Source: Fidelibacterota bacterium (GTDB lineage Bacteria > Fidelibacterota > UBA8477 > JABMPR01). From it: a DNA stretch of 34,231 nucleotides. The notes under the pieces were generated by a model, which made no database searches, was not told the origin of the DNA, and saw nothing but the letters and a program-made list of their open reading frames with translations. Position numbers and translations under genes: made by a program. This document shows, piece after piece, positions 18,006 through 25,453 of the stretch. Within the stretch, counting starts at the first letter, position 1, and each line of letters begins with the position of its first letter. The DNA is taken from the NCBI GenBank assembly GCA_024278595.1, contig JAJRSW010000047.1, positions 1 to 34,231 on the forward strand. The letters run 5' to 3'.

Positions 18006-19034
18006 ATGAAAATCAGCACACTTATCAAGATGCTGCCCCTATTGCTGCTTTTCCTGGCTGTCATAGCTTGTGAAAAACCAAAACAAGCTGCCATTGGTTA
18101 TGAGCACGTGATCACCGTGGTTTGTGATGAGGAGAATTGGGAGGCCTGTGAACCAGTATTGGCCGAAACATTAGGCAAAATATACAAAACGCCGCGAACG
18201 GAACCACTCTACACGTTTCACCGGATCAGCGCTGGTGATCTTAACGTTAATATTTTGAATAAGAACCTCATGATTCTCACCCGCCTGGAGGTTTACAGTG
18301 AGGTAACCGCTCAGGTTCGTTCCATGTTACCTGATTCTACAATTACGCGTATTCGAGAAGATCCCAGGGGCTACTACTATCAAGAAGATGCCTATGCTCA
18401 GGGCCAGGCGCTTATTGTAGTTGCTGGAAAATCCATCCCGGATCTGAGTAATCGCTTAAAAATAAACCAGAAACAGATCTTCGACTTTTTCGAGCGGAAG
18501 CTGTATGAACGAAATACTGCCTTTGTGTATCGATCAGGGGAACAGTTTGAGCTTGCTGAAAGCTACTTTGATCAATACGGTTATTATCTTCGAATGATGC
18601 ATGATTATGTGGAGATCAAAAACGATCCCAATTCTAAAATAGTTTGGCTGGGCCGTGATTTTCCCTATAGATGGTTATCTGTGAGTTGGTCGACCCCGGA
18701 TGATTCTACGGCATTGGAAATCCAGCTGGAAAATCTGTTGCGGAACACCTATGAAAAGAGAATGGGTGATATTAGACTTAATGAAGATCGGCTCATACGG
18801 GAACCATTTTGGTTCCAGCAGTACGCCGCATTTAAATATTATGGGCTGTGGGAATCCAAGTTGGAGATCAAGGGCGGCCCCTTTATCGCCTACGGATTCT
18901 ATGAACCCCTAAAGGACAGGATCTATCTACTCTCGGGTATCATTCATGCCCCCAATAAAGATAAGATGCCTTATCTGCGACAGATGGAAACCATCTTTCG
19001 GACATTTGATACGGAGATCTTTCAGCCTGAATAA
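18006..19034 (+). CDS. DUF4837-family lipoprotein
   Basis: A 342-residue lipoprotein: Lys-containing N-terminus, long Leu stretch and lipobox V-I-A-C with the lipidated cysteine at residue 22. The mature part begins like DUF4837 proteins (I-T-V-V-C-D-E-E-N-W-E) and has the family's C-terminal signature: L-W-E then K-G-G-P-F-I-A-Y, and G-I-I-H-A-P-N-K-D-K-M-P-Y-L-R-Q-M-E. DUF4837 is widespread in Bacteroidetes and relatives and has no known function; it is anchored in the cell envelope. The start is ATG 18006, with GGAGGG at 17996-18001; the in-frame TTG at 17994 lies over that ribosome binding site and is unlikely. It is separated from RNase R by 122 bases and from the next gene by 54, so it may begin the following transcript. 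Confidence 0.85.
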   Translation: MKISTLIKMLPLLLLFLAVIACEKPKQAAIGYEHVITVVCDEENWEACEPVLAETLGKIYKTPRTEPLYTFHRISAGDLNVNILNKNLMILTRLEVYSEVTAQVRSMLPDSTITRIREDPRGYYYQEDAYAQGQALIVVAGKSIPDLSNRLKINQKQIFDFFERKLYERNTAFVYRSGEQFELAESYFDQYGYYLRMMHDYVEIKNDPNSKIVWLGRDFPYRWLSVSWSTPDDSTALEIQLENLLRNTYEKRMGDIRLNEDRLIREPFWFQQYAAFKYYGLWESKLEIKGGPFIAYGFYEPLKDRIYLLSGIIHAPNKDKMPYLRQMETIFRTFDTEIFQPE

Positions 19035-19088
19035 ACCGCACAATAGAGACCAGATCCAGGGAACATCCCATAGGAAGAAAAACAACTC

Positions 19089-19982
19089 ATGCGCTTAATG
19101 ATCACTGGAATAAACGGCTTGCTGAGTCAGAATCTGGTCCAGGAGTTTTCAGACCTGTATGAAATCAATGGTATTGATCTGAATCCAGGGATCTATCCCG
19201 CTGATCAGAATATTCAGGTGACCCAATTAGATCTGACCCACACATCTGAATTAGCAAAACATCTACAGACCAGTGAACCGGATGTCTTGATCCACACAGC
19301 TGCCTACACGAATGTAGATCGTGCAGAGACCGAACGCGATCTGGCCTTTGCCGTGAATGCCGTTGTTCCAGGTGAATTGGCAAAACTATGTCGGGATCTG
19401 GATATTCCCCTGATCCATATCTCAACTGATTATGTTTTTAGCGGCGACTCAGGACCCTATGCGGAAATAAGTAGCTGTGATCCCCAGGGCAGTTACGCTG
19501 AGTCAAAGTATGCCGGAGAACAGGCCGTCCTCAATTGCGGCGGACAGGTGGCGGTGGTCAGACCTAATGTAATGTATGGTCATGGTGTGCAGCTAAAGAG
19601 TAGTTTTGTTGCTTGGCTGATCAAGGAATTGCAGCAGGGGCGACCGGTAAATATCGTGGATGATCAATACAATAATCCGACCTATGCCCGTCGTCTGGCC
19701 ACTGTGATCCATCAAATATTGGATAAAAAAGCCTGGGATCTCTGGCACTTTGGATCAAAGGAGACGGTGTCGCGTTATACTTTTGCATTAAATATTGCCC
19801 ACACTTTTGGGTTGCCCTCAGGCTTAATTAATGCAATTTCGACGGTGGAGCTAAATCAAAGCGCCCCGAGACCGCTAAGAAGCGGCTTGATCTGTGAAAA
19901 AGTGAAGCAGGAGTTAGACGTACCGATCTTGAGCATTAGCGAAGAGCTGGAGCTTTTAAAGGAAGAAATGAATGCCTCGTAA
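19089..19982 (+). CDS. RmlD-like NAD(P)-dependent sugar reductase (dTDP-4-dehydrorhamnose reductase family)
   Basis: A 297-residue short-chain dehydrogenase of the RmlD subfamily, normal length. The N-terminal nucleotide-binding loop is T-G-I-N-G-L-L-S-Q, the substrate-side motif is S-T-D-Y-V-F-S-G, and the catalytic pair is Y136-x-x-x-K140 (Y-A-E-S-K-Y-A-G-E-Q). The typical reaction is reduction of dTDP-4-keto-L-rhamnose to dTDP-L-rhamnose for surface polysaccharide. RmlA, RmlB and RmlC are not in the window, so the exact substrate is uncertain. The end overlaps the next gene, a polyprenyl-phosphate mannosyltransferase, by 11 bases, which points to co-translation and a shared role in glycan assembly. 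ATG 19089 is used; a second Met three codons on is an alternative. AGGAAG lies about 11 bases upstream. Confidence 0.88.
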   Translation: MRLMITGINGLLSQNLVQEFSDLYEINGIDLNPGIYPADQNIQVTQLDLTHTSELAKHLQTSEPDVLIHTAAYTNVDRAETERDLAFAVNAVVPGELAKLCRDLDIPLIHISTDYVFSGDSGPYAEISSCDPQGSYAESKYAGEQAVLNCGGQVAVVRPNVMYGHGVQLKSSFVAWLIKELQQGRPVNIVDDQYNNPTYARRLATVIHQILDKKAWDLWHFGSKETVSRYTFALNIAHTFGLPSGLINAISTVELNQSAPRPLRSGLICEKVKQELDVPILSISEELELLKEEMNAS

Positions 19983-20691
19983 TCTGACCATCATCCCGAC
20001 CTACAATGAGAAAGAAAATATTCTCCTGGTCATCGATAAGGTCCTGTCCCTGGCTGTGGAAACTGATATTCTCATCGTGGATGACGGCTCACCGGATGGT
20101 ACGGGTGAGCTGGTGAGAGAAAAACAGCAAAATACACCGGAACTGCACCTCATGGAACGAGCAGGGAAATTGGGGCTGGGAACTGCCTATATCGCAGGCT
20201 TTAAATATGCGATTGAGCATGACTATGATACAGTGGTGCAGATGGATGGCGATTTCTCCCACGATCCCGAAGAGATCGAAACGTTCCTAAAAGAGATCGA
20301 AACCAACGATCTGATCATTGGCTCCCGCTATTTAAATGGCATCAGTGTGGTCAATTGGCCGCTGCAGCGACTGATGTTAAGCTATTTTGCCAGTAAATAT
20401 ATCCAGCTGATCACCCGCATGCCGGTCAATGATGGTACTGGTGGATTTAAATGCTGGCGAGTATCATTCTTGAAACAGATTGAACTTGACAAGGTTCGCA
20501 GTAATGGCTATTCATTCCAGGTTGAAATGAATTTCCGCGCCTGGCGTCGTTCTCCTGACCGGGTCAAGGAAATTCCCATATTATTTGTTGATCGCACAGT
20601 TGGTCCAAGCAAGATGTCCAAAGCTATTGTTCGCGAAGCTATCTGGCGGGTCTGGTGGTTACGCCTCATGGCTCTGCTGGGAAAGATCTAA
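19972..20691 (+). CDS. Polyprenyl-phosphate mannosyltransferase (DPM1-like GT2)
   Basis: A 239-residue family-2 glycosyltransferase that closely follows the dolichol/polyprenol-phosphate mannose synthase pattern. Motifs are I-P-T-Y-N-E-K-E-N, V-D-D-G-S-P-D-G-T, the metal-binding D-G-D in Q-M-D-G-D-F-S-H-D-P, G-S-R-Y-L-N-G, D-G-T-G-G-F-K-C-W and G-Y-S-F-Q-V-E-M. No C-terminal membrane anchor is seen, so it acts at the cytoplasmic face of the inner membrane as a short, DPM1-only type. It transfers a hexose, usually mannose from GDP-mannose, to a polyprenyl phosphate, giving a lipid-linked donor for protein or envelope glycosylation. The start overlaps the previous gene, with AGGAAG upstream. 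The next gene, a GT2 fusion, follows after 27 bases. Confidence 0.92.
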   Translation: MPRNLTIIPTYNEKENILLVIDKVLSLAVETDILIVDDGSPDGTGELVREKQQNTPELHLMERAGKLGLGTAYIAGFKYAIEHDYDTVVQMDGDFSHDPEEIETFLKEIETNDLIIGSRYLNGISVVNWPLQRLMLSYFASKYIQLITRMPVNDGTGGFKCWRVSFLKQIELDKVRSNGYSFQVEMNFRAWRRSPDRVKEIPILFVDRTVGPSKMSKAIVREAIWRVWWLRLMALLGKI

Positions 20692-20718
20692 GCAACCAAA
20701 CTCTGTCGCCCCGCTTGT

Positions 20719-22725
20719 ATGAAGCTCTCAATCATAATTGTCAACTACAATGTAAAGGCTTTTCTCCAACAGGCCCTGGAAAGCATTTTAAAATCAACCC
20801 GGGATATTGAATCAGAAATATTTGTGGTTGATAACCATTCCGTAGATGGCAGTGTTGAGCTGCTTCAAGAACAGTTTCCCCAAGTCACCCTCATCGTTAA
20901 CGCTGATAATCTGGGCTTTGCCTCGGCCAATAATCAAGCTCTGGCAAAAGCACGCGGGGAATATGTCTGGTTACTAAACCCTGATACACTGGTGCAGGAA
21001 GACACAGCTTTAAAACTCATCCAAGCCATGGAGGCAGACCCGCAGATCGGACTGTTGGGGTGTAAAATACTCAATGATGATGGAAGTTTGCAGTTAGCCT
21101 GCCGGCGAAGTTTTCCAACACCATGGGTGGCGTTTACAAAACTGCTAGGTCTGGCTAAACTTTTCCCCCAATCGAAATGGTTCGCCCGTTACAATCTCAC
21201 TCACCTTGATCCCGATCAAGCCTATGAAGTTGAGGCTATCAGCGGATCATGCATGTTTACCCGTCGTCAGGCCCTGGACACCGTGGGTCAGCTGGATGAG
21301 ACATATTTTATGTATGGTGAAGATCTGGATTGGTGTTACCGGTTTTCCAAGGCTGGCTGGAAAGTATTTTATACGCCAGAGACCAGCATCATCCATTATA
21401 AGGGTGAATCCTCCAAGGTAGTGGCCTGGGATAGTATGATCCATTTTTATAAAGCGATGGATATTTTTGCCAAAAAGCATTTTAGCTCGACCAGTCGGTT
21501 CCCCCTGCATTGGATCTTGCGTAGTGGTATTTATGCCAGATATATATTGTCGATTGCGAATAAGATCGGGAAAAATAGTCTGGGTTACCTCCTGGACCTC
21601 ATGGGTCTGTTAGCCCTCACGGTCCTGGCCATATATCTCAAATTCCGGACGCTGGAGGTCATGTCACAGTATATCCTGGTGCTTCCCGTATATTTGGGAA
21701 CCTGGCTGGCAGTTATCTCAAGTGTTGGATTATATAGAACTTATAAATATTCAGTTGGTCGCTCCATCGTGGCAGTCTCCTTAGGCTTTTTGATCAACGT
21801 TGCCTTGACATATTTCTTTAAAGATTATGCATTTTCCCGGGTGGTCATGCTTATCAGCTACCTTGGTGCTTTATTCTGGATCCCTGGCTGGCGGATCATT
21901 GCTTCCTCGAGACGAACAGAGAATTTTGAATTGGGAACCCAACGAACATTGATCATTGGAGACCTGGAAAGTGCCGGAGATATTTATTCCAGATTAATGA
22001 CCAACCTTGGTTTAGGGTATACCCCCATCGGTATTGTGGAAATAGACGCTTCAGAGATCACTGATAAACGCGTGGTGGGGAAACTTGATGATCTGTTGGA
22101 CCTGGTCCAATACCATAAGATCGATGATGTAATTTTTACCTCAGATAATTTTAAGGTACAGCAGATCTTCGAATACCTGCCAGCCCTGAGCAGTCAAGGA
22201 GTAAAGATCAAACTGGTGCCAGGCAACCTGTCCTTCATTATTGGAAAATCAACCGTTGAGTCCCTGCATCAGGTCCAGTTCGTGGACATGGATTTTAAAT
22301 ATTACCACTGGGGATCACGTTTTATAAAAAGAATTGAGGATCTGATCCTGGCCCCTTTGCTAATGCTCTTTATGAGACCTTTTTTAAGTCTTGTGGTCAG
22401 TTCAAAAGGCATGGTTGCAAAGCGGATCATCGTACTTGATCGAGAGCGTACGGTCTTCCAGACAGCTGAGGGACAGGAAAATTTTTGGAGTAATTTAGGC
22501 TTGCTTCCACAGGTGATTCGGGGAAAGTTGAGCCTGGTTGGATCACCGCTTGAGTTAAAGAACAATGGGTGGGATGTTAAACGTGGTTTATTTAGTCTTG
22601 AATCGGTTCGTGGTGGTGCTGAGTTAAGTGAAGAGGAAAGATATGCGCTCTTGAACTATTATCTTCATAATCATTCAGGCTTGTTGGATCTGGAGATAAT
22701 GATCAAAGCGTTTATAGGGAAATAA
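20719..22725 (+). CDS. GT2 glycosyltransferase fused to a polyprenyl glycosylphosphotransferase-like domain
   Basis: A 668-residue fusion. Residues 1 to about 265 are a rhamnosyltransferase-like GT2 ([21 protein letters not shown], and G-E-D-L-D-W-C-Y-R). About 285-395 has four or five membrane segments. About 400-525 is a Rossmann-like domain (R-T-L-I-I-G-D ... G-Y-T-P-I-G-I-V), as in WbaP/WcaJ-type enzymes. About 533-668 matches the bacterial sugar transferase domain, with [11 protein letters not shown] in place of the family's G-x-M-S-L-V-G-P-R-P. In that domain the family's L-D-E-L-P-Q is L593-G594-L595-L596-P597-Q598, so the catalytic Asp-Glu pair is missing, and the S-P-G-P-V-F region is shortened. 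The C-terminal half may therefore be a membrane-anchoring or regulatory pseudo-transferase. It sits among envelope glycan and lipid genes. Confidence 0.85.
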   Translation: MKLSIIIVNYNVKAFLQQALESILKSTRDIESEIFVVDNHSVDGSVELLQEQFPQVTLIVNADNLGFASANNQALAKARGEYVWLLNPDTLVQEDTALKLIQAMEADPQIGLLGCKILNDDGSLQLACRRSFPTPWVAFTKLLGLAKLFPQSKWFARYNLTHLDPDQAYEVEAISGSCMFTRRQALDTVGQLDETYFMYGEDLDWCYRFSKAGWKVFYTPETSIIHYKGESSKVVAWDSMIHFYKAMDIFAKKHFSSTSRFPLHWILRSGIYARYILSIANKIGKNSLGYLLDLMGLLALTVLAIYLKFRTLEVMSQYILVLPVYLGTWLAVISSVGLYRTYKYSVGRSIVAVSLGFLINVALTYFFKDYAFSRVVMLISYLGALFWIPGWRIIASSRRTENFELGTQRTLIIGDLESAGDIYSRLMTNLGLGYTPIGIVEIDASEITDKRVVGKLDDLLDLVQYHKIDDVIFTSDNFKVQQIFEYLPALSSQGVKIKLVPGNLSFIIGKSTVESLHQVQFVDMDFKYYHWGSRFIKRIEDLILAPLLMLFMRPFLSLVVSSKGMVAKRIIVLDRERTVFQTAEGQENFWSNLGLLPQVIRGKLSLVGSPLELKNNGWDVKRGLFSLESVRGGAELSEEERYALLNYYLHNHSGLLDLEIMIKAFIGK

Positions 22726-22726
22726 C

Positions 22727-23683
22727 ATGGCAAAGACAGTCCTAGAGTTTGAAAAACCAATTCACGATCTTGAACAAAAGATCGTTGAAATGGAGATCAT
22801 GTCCAGCGATTCCAATGTGGACATGAAAAAGGAGATTAAAAAGCTCCGTAAAAAACTCGTCGAACAATCAAAAAAGATCAATAAGAATTTATCCCGCTGG
22901 CAAAGGGTGCAGTTGGCTCGTCACGCCGATCGGCCCCATTCCCTGGATCTGATCGAGCTTATGTGTGATTCCTGGGTTGAACTCCACGGAGATCGTTTGT
23001 TCGGTGATGATAAGGCCATTGTAGGCGGTATTGCCAGAATTGATGACCAAAGAATGGTTCTCATCGGTCAGCAAAAGGGTCGAACGACTAAGGACAATCT
23101 TTATCGCAACTTTGGGATGCCGTATCCAGAGGGTTATCGTAAGGCGCTGAGGTTGATGAAGTTGGCCGAAAAATATGATTTACCAGTGGTAACCCTGGTG
23201 GATACCATCGGTGCCTACCCGGGTATTGAAGCTGAAGAACGGGGACAGGCAGAAGCAATTGCCCGCAACCTGTTTGAAATGAGCCGGCTACAAGTCCCCA
23301 TTCTGGTGATCGTGATCGGTGAGGGTGCCTCTGGTGGTGCCTTGGGTATAGGTGTCGGTGATCGCTTGATCATGCTTGAAAATACCTGGTATTCGGTCAT
23401 TTCGCCTGAAGGTTGCGCCTCGATCCTGTACCGCGATGCAGACCAGAAGAAAAAAGCTGCCGAAGCCATGCGGGTCACAGCTGAAGATCTGTTGGAAATG
23501 GGCTTGGCTGATCGAATAATTGCTGAACCATTGGGTGGGGCACACCGGAATTATAAAGAAACAGCCCTAACCCTGAAGAGGGTAATCCTGGAAGAATTGA
23601 AAGAGCTCATAATAATACCAGTAGCCGATAGGTTAGAACAACGGATCACAAAGATTGAGAATATGGGTGTCTGGGAAGGTTGA
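22727..23683 (+). CDS. accA: Acetyl-CoA carboxylase carboxyltransferase subunit alpha
   Basis: A 318-residue protein with the standard AccA length and sequence. After an N-terminal helical segment (about 1-60) come [14 protein letters not shown]-x-x-x-D-D, [25 protein letters not shown] and the oxyanion-hole motif [15 protein letters not shown]. With AccD it moves the carboxyl group from biotin-AccB to acetyl-CoA, giving malonyl-CoA for fatty-acid synthesis in the cytoplasm. AccD, AccB and AccC are not in the window. The start lies one base after the previous stop, and the end overlaps the thioesterase gene by one base (TGATG), so it belongs to the same transcript. Confidence 0.98.
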   Translation: MAKTVLEFEKPIHDLEQKIVEMEIMSSDSNVDMKKEIKKLRKKLVEQSKKINKNLSRWQRVQLARHADRPHSLDLIELMCDSWVELHGDRLFGDDKAIVGGIARIDDQRMVLIGQQKGRTTKDNLYRNFGMPYPEGYRKALRLMKLAEKYDLPVVTLVDTIGAYPGIEAEERGQAEAIARNLFEMSRLQVPILVIVIGEGASGGALGIGVGDRLIMLENTWYSVISPEGCASILYRDADQKKKAAEAMRVTAEDLLEMGLADRIIAEPLGGAHRNYKETALTLKRVILEELKELIIIPVADRLEQRITKIENMGVWEG

Positions 23684-24102
23684 TGATCCAATTCGACTAC
23701 CACTTCAAGGTTCGTTACAAAGATATTGATCAAATGGGCGTGATGTACTACTCCCGCTATTTTGAATACTATGAAGCAGCCCGTACGGATATGATGAGCG
23801 ACCTGGGCTTGACCTACAAAGAGCTGGAAGAGCAGGGCATCATGATGCCAGTAGTGCATAGTGAATCTGATTATTTGGCCGGCTCGGGATTTGATGATCA
23901 CTTGATCTGCAAAACTGAGATCAGGGAAAAGCATGGTAACCGCATGGAAATATTTTATACCGTGGTCTCTGAGAATCTTCCAGCCAACATTATTAATACG
24001 GGTAAGACCATTCATGCTTTTGTCAAGCTCAATGGAAAACCAACTCGAATCCCACAATCACTGAAACAGGTCGTTGACAATAAATGGGAGCACGTTAAGT
24101 GA
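23683..24102 (+). CDS. YbgC-type acyl-CoA thioesterase (hotdog fold)
   Basis: A 139-residue 4-hydroxybenzoyl-CoA-thioesterase-family protein of normal length. The N-terminal signature R-Y-K-D-I-D-Q-M-G-V-M-Y-Y-S-R-Y-F-E-Y-Y-E-A-A-R contains the catalytic Asp (D16), the tight-turn Gly-Val and the two Tyr typical of YbgC. Members hydrolyse short- or long-chain acyl-CoAs and, in proteobacteria, sit with Tol-Pal genes; no tol or pal gene is present here. The context beside accA suggests control of acyl-CoA pools. ATG 23683 is chosen: it overlaps the AccA stop by one base and has GGAAGG upstream. A TTG one codon earlier is possible but less likely. The end overlaps the next gene by four bases. Confidence 0.9.
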   Translation: MIQFDYHFKVRYKDIDQMGVMYYSRYFEYYEAARTDMMSDLGLTYKELEEQGIMMPVVHSESDYLAGSGFDDHLICKTEIREKHGNRMEIFYTVVSENLPANIINTGKTIHAFVKLNGKPTRIPQSLKQVVDNKWEHVK

Positions 24103-24803
24103 GTAATGAACTCATATTTTTTATGCAAACCATCCTGGGACTGATGATCGTCCTGCTGGCCTTTCGGATGGGGAAGACCTGGCTGTACGCTTTGATCGGT
24201 GTAAATTATGTTTTGGCCAATATTTTTGTGACCAAGACAATTACTTTATTCGGGTTCGAAGCTACCGGTGGAAATGTGCTGTATGGAGCAATCTTTCTTT
24301 CCACCGATCTGCTTTCGGAATACTATGGGAAAGACGCCGCTCGCAAGGGTGTTTATATTGGACTGGGCGCCACGCTATTCTATCTCCTGATGTCCCAATT
24401 CATGCTGGCCTATTCTGCCAGTCCCAATGATTGGGGTCCGGCAGTTGGCATGGAATCCATCTTTGGCTTTGCGCCCAGTATCGTACTTGCAAGTGTCATA
24501 GCGTACTTGATATCCCAACTCCACGATGTCTGGGCCTTTCACATGTGGAAAGAAAAGTTCAGGGGTAAATATCTCTGGATCAGAAATAATTTGTCAACGG
24601 CCACCAGTCAGCTGATCGACTCACTCACTTTTGCTATTCTGGCTTTTTCAGTCTTCCCCAGACTGTTTATGCACCCTGAAAGTGTTTTACCCATGACCGT
24701 CGTTTGGGAAATTGTGCTGACGACCTATATTCTCAAGTTGATCGTAGCCTTTCTTGACACCCCATTCATCTACTTTAGTCAGAGATTTCGACCGCAAACT
24801 TAA
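24099..24803 (+). CDS. yhhQ: Queuosine precursor transporter (YhhQ/VUT family)
   Basis: A 234-residue integral membrane protein with about six hydrophobic segments. Family signatures are A-N-I-F-V-T-K, the intramembrane S-T-D-L-L-S-E-Y-Y-G-K-D-A-A-R-K, D-V-W-A-F-H-M-W-K and the polar helix W-I-R-N-N-L-S-T-A-T-S-Q-L-I-D-S. YhhQ imports preQ0 or preQ1 (or queuine in some organisms) for the queuosine modification of tRNAs with GUN anticodons. The GTG start at 24099 overlaps the thioesterase stop by four bases (GTGA), with GGGAG eight bases upstream, so this start is well supported. It is the last gene of the train, followed by a tRNA promoter. None of the tRNAs in this window is a queuosine target. 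Confidence 0.92.
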   Translation: MSNELIFFMQTILGLMIVLLAFRMGKTWLYALIGVNYVLANIFVTKTITLFGFEATGGNVLYGAIFLSTDLLSEYYGKDAARKGVYIGLGATLFYLLMSQFMLAYSASPNDWGPAVGMESIFGFAPSIVLASVIAYLISQLHDVWAFHMWKEKFRGKYLWIRNNLSTATSQLIDSLTFAILAFSVFPRLFMHPESVLPMTVVWEIVLTTYILKLIVAFLDTPFIYFSQRFRPQT

Positions 24804-24830
24804 TCGAATCCAGGGGCTGGGACTTTTCAT

Positions 24831-24858
24831 TTGTCCTCAGATAGGCACGGATTATATT
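24831..24858 (+). promoter_or_regulatory. tRNA-Ser promoter with GCGCGC discriminator
   Basis: A -35-like TTGTCC (24831-24836), 16-base spacer and -10 TATATT (24853-24858). TGCGCGC and a TTTTATAAAAA leader follow, up to the tRNA at 24877. The same GCGCGCTTTTA appears in the promoter of tRNA-Leu. GC-rich discriminators of this kind are known to make stable-RNA promoters sensitive to the stringent response. Confidence 0.65.
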
Positions 24859-24876
24859 TGCGCGCTTTTATAAAAA

Positions 24877-24963
24877 GGAGACGTGGCCGAGTGGCTTAAG
24901 GCGGCGGCTTGCTAAGCCGTTGAACGTTCCGACGTTCCGTAGGTTCGAATCCTACCGTCTCCG
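24877..24963 (+). tRNA. tRNA-Ser (anticodon GCU)
   Basis: An 87-base class II tRNA. The acceptor stem GGAGACG pairs with CGTCTCC, with discriminator G. The anticodon loop TTGCTAA lies between GCGGC and GCCGT, giving anticodon GCU. It has a long variable arm (GAACGTTCCGACGTTC) and T arm GGTTCGAATCC. CCA is not encoded. Its own promoter is just upstream. The next tRNA lies 73 bases on and may share the transcript. Confidence 0.97.
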
Positions 24964-25036
24964 CATTTTTGGCAAAAGAATACGGATTATGTGACCAACA
25001 ATACTCTTCAATCCTTATTCGAAATTCAGCACCACT

Positions 25037-25119
25037 GGAGGTGTAGGCTAATTGGTAAGTCAGCGGTCTTGAAAACCGCCGTCCGTGAGGACTTGGGAGT
25101 TCGAGTCTCTCCACCTCCG
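25037..25119 (+). tRNA. tRNA-Ser (anticodon UGA)
   Basis: An 83-base class II tRNA. The acceptor stem GGAGGTG pairs with CACCTCC, with discriminator G. The anticodon loop CTTGAAA lies between GCGGT and ACCGC, giving anticodon UGA. The variable arm is GTCCGTGAGGAC and the T loop is TTCGAGT. CCA is not encoded. No GCGCGC-type promoter precedes it, so it is probably transcribed with tRNA-Ser(GCU). Confidence 0.96.
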
Positions 25120-25453
25120 CTTTCACATAGAAATATTTCCATCCCGAGAACAAGCAGTTCAAACCCTTCAGGGGTAAACCATTTGGTGATTTATTATCAG
25201 GGAGTTCATCCCGCTGACAGCAGAATTCGCTACACTCAGTCTCTGAACCCCACAACCAGCTGGGCCACCTCCACAACTACTTGATATATCTTCGCACAGT
25301 ATTTCTGGCTAATACCTGGGACAGAAGCCGCTGCTCTTCGCTTCCCCAGTCCTCCCCCTGAGGAACCTAAGCATTGGGCAATCCTTTGGATAAACAGCTT
25401 GATTGGGGACACCATCACACCTATGTTTAGGCAACCCCAAACAAGTAGGAAAT
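25120..25453. other. Non-coding stretch between tRNA-Ser and comEC
   Basis: I find no intact gene in these roughly 330 bases. Short frames on both strands lack ribosome binding sites. One minus-strand frame (about 25238-25370) reads R-R-A-A-A-S-V-P followed by a weakly matching segment, which faintly resembles the R-R-A-A-V-S-I-P motif of four-helix-bundle (23S intervening-sequence) proteins. If real, it is a decayed remnant with stops and shifts. No terminator with a T tract is visible after the tRNA. Confidence 0.4.

Noticed and set aside
23551..24057. 168-codon minus-strand frame opposite accA and the thioesterase gene
   Set aside because: It is a shadow of two well-identified genes and has no ribosome binding site.
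24896..25276. Minus-strand open frame of 126 codons across both tRNA-Ser genes
   Set aside because: It is the antisense of the tRNAs and yields the familiar artefact V-G-F-E-P-T. It has no ribosome binding site.
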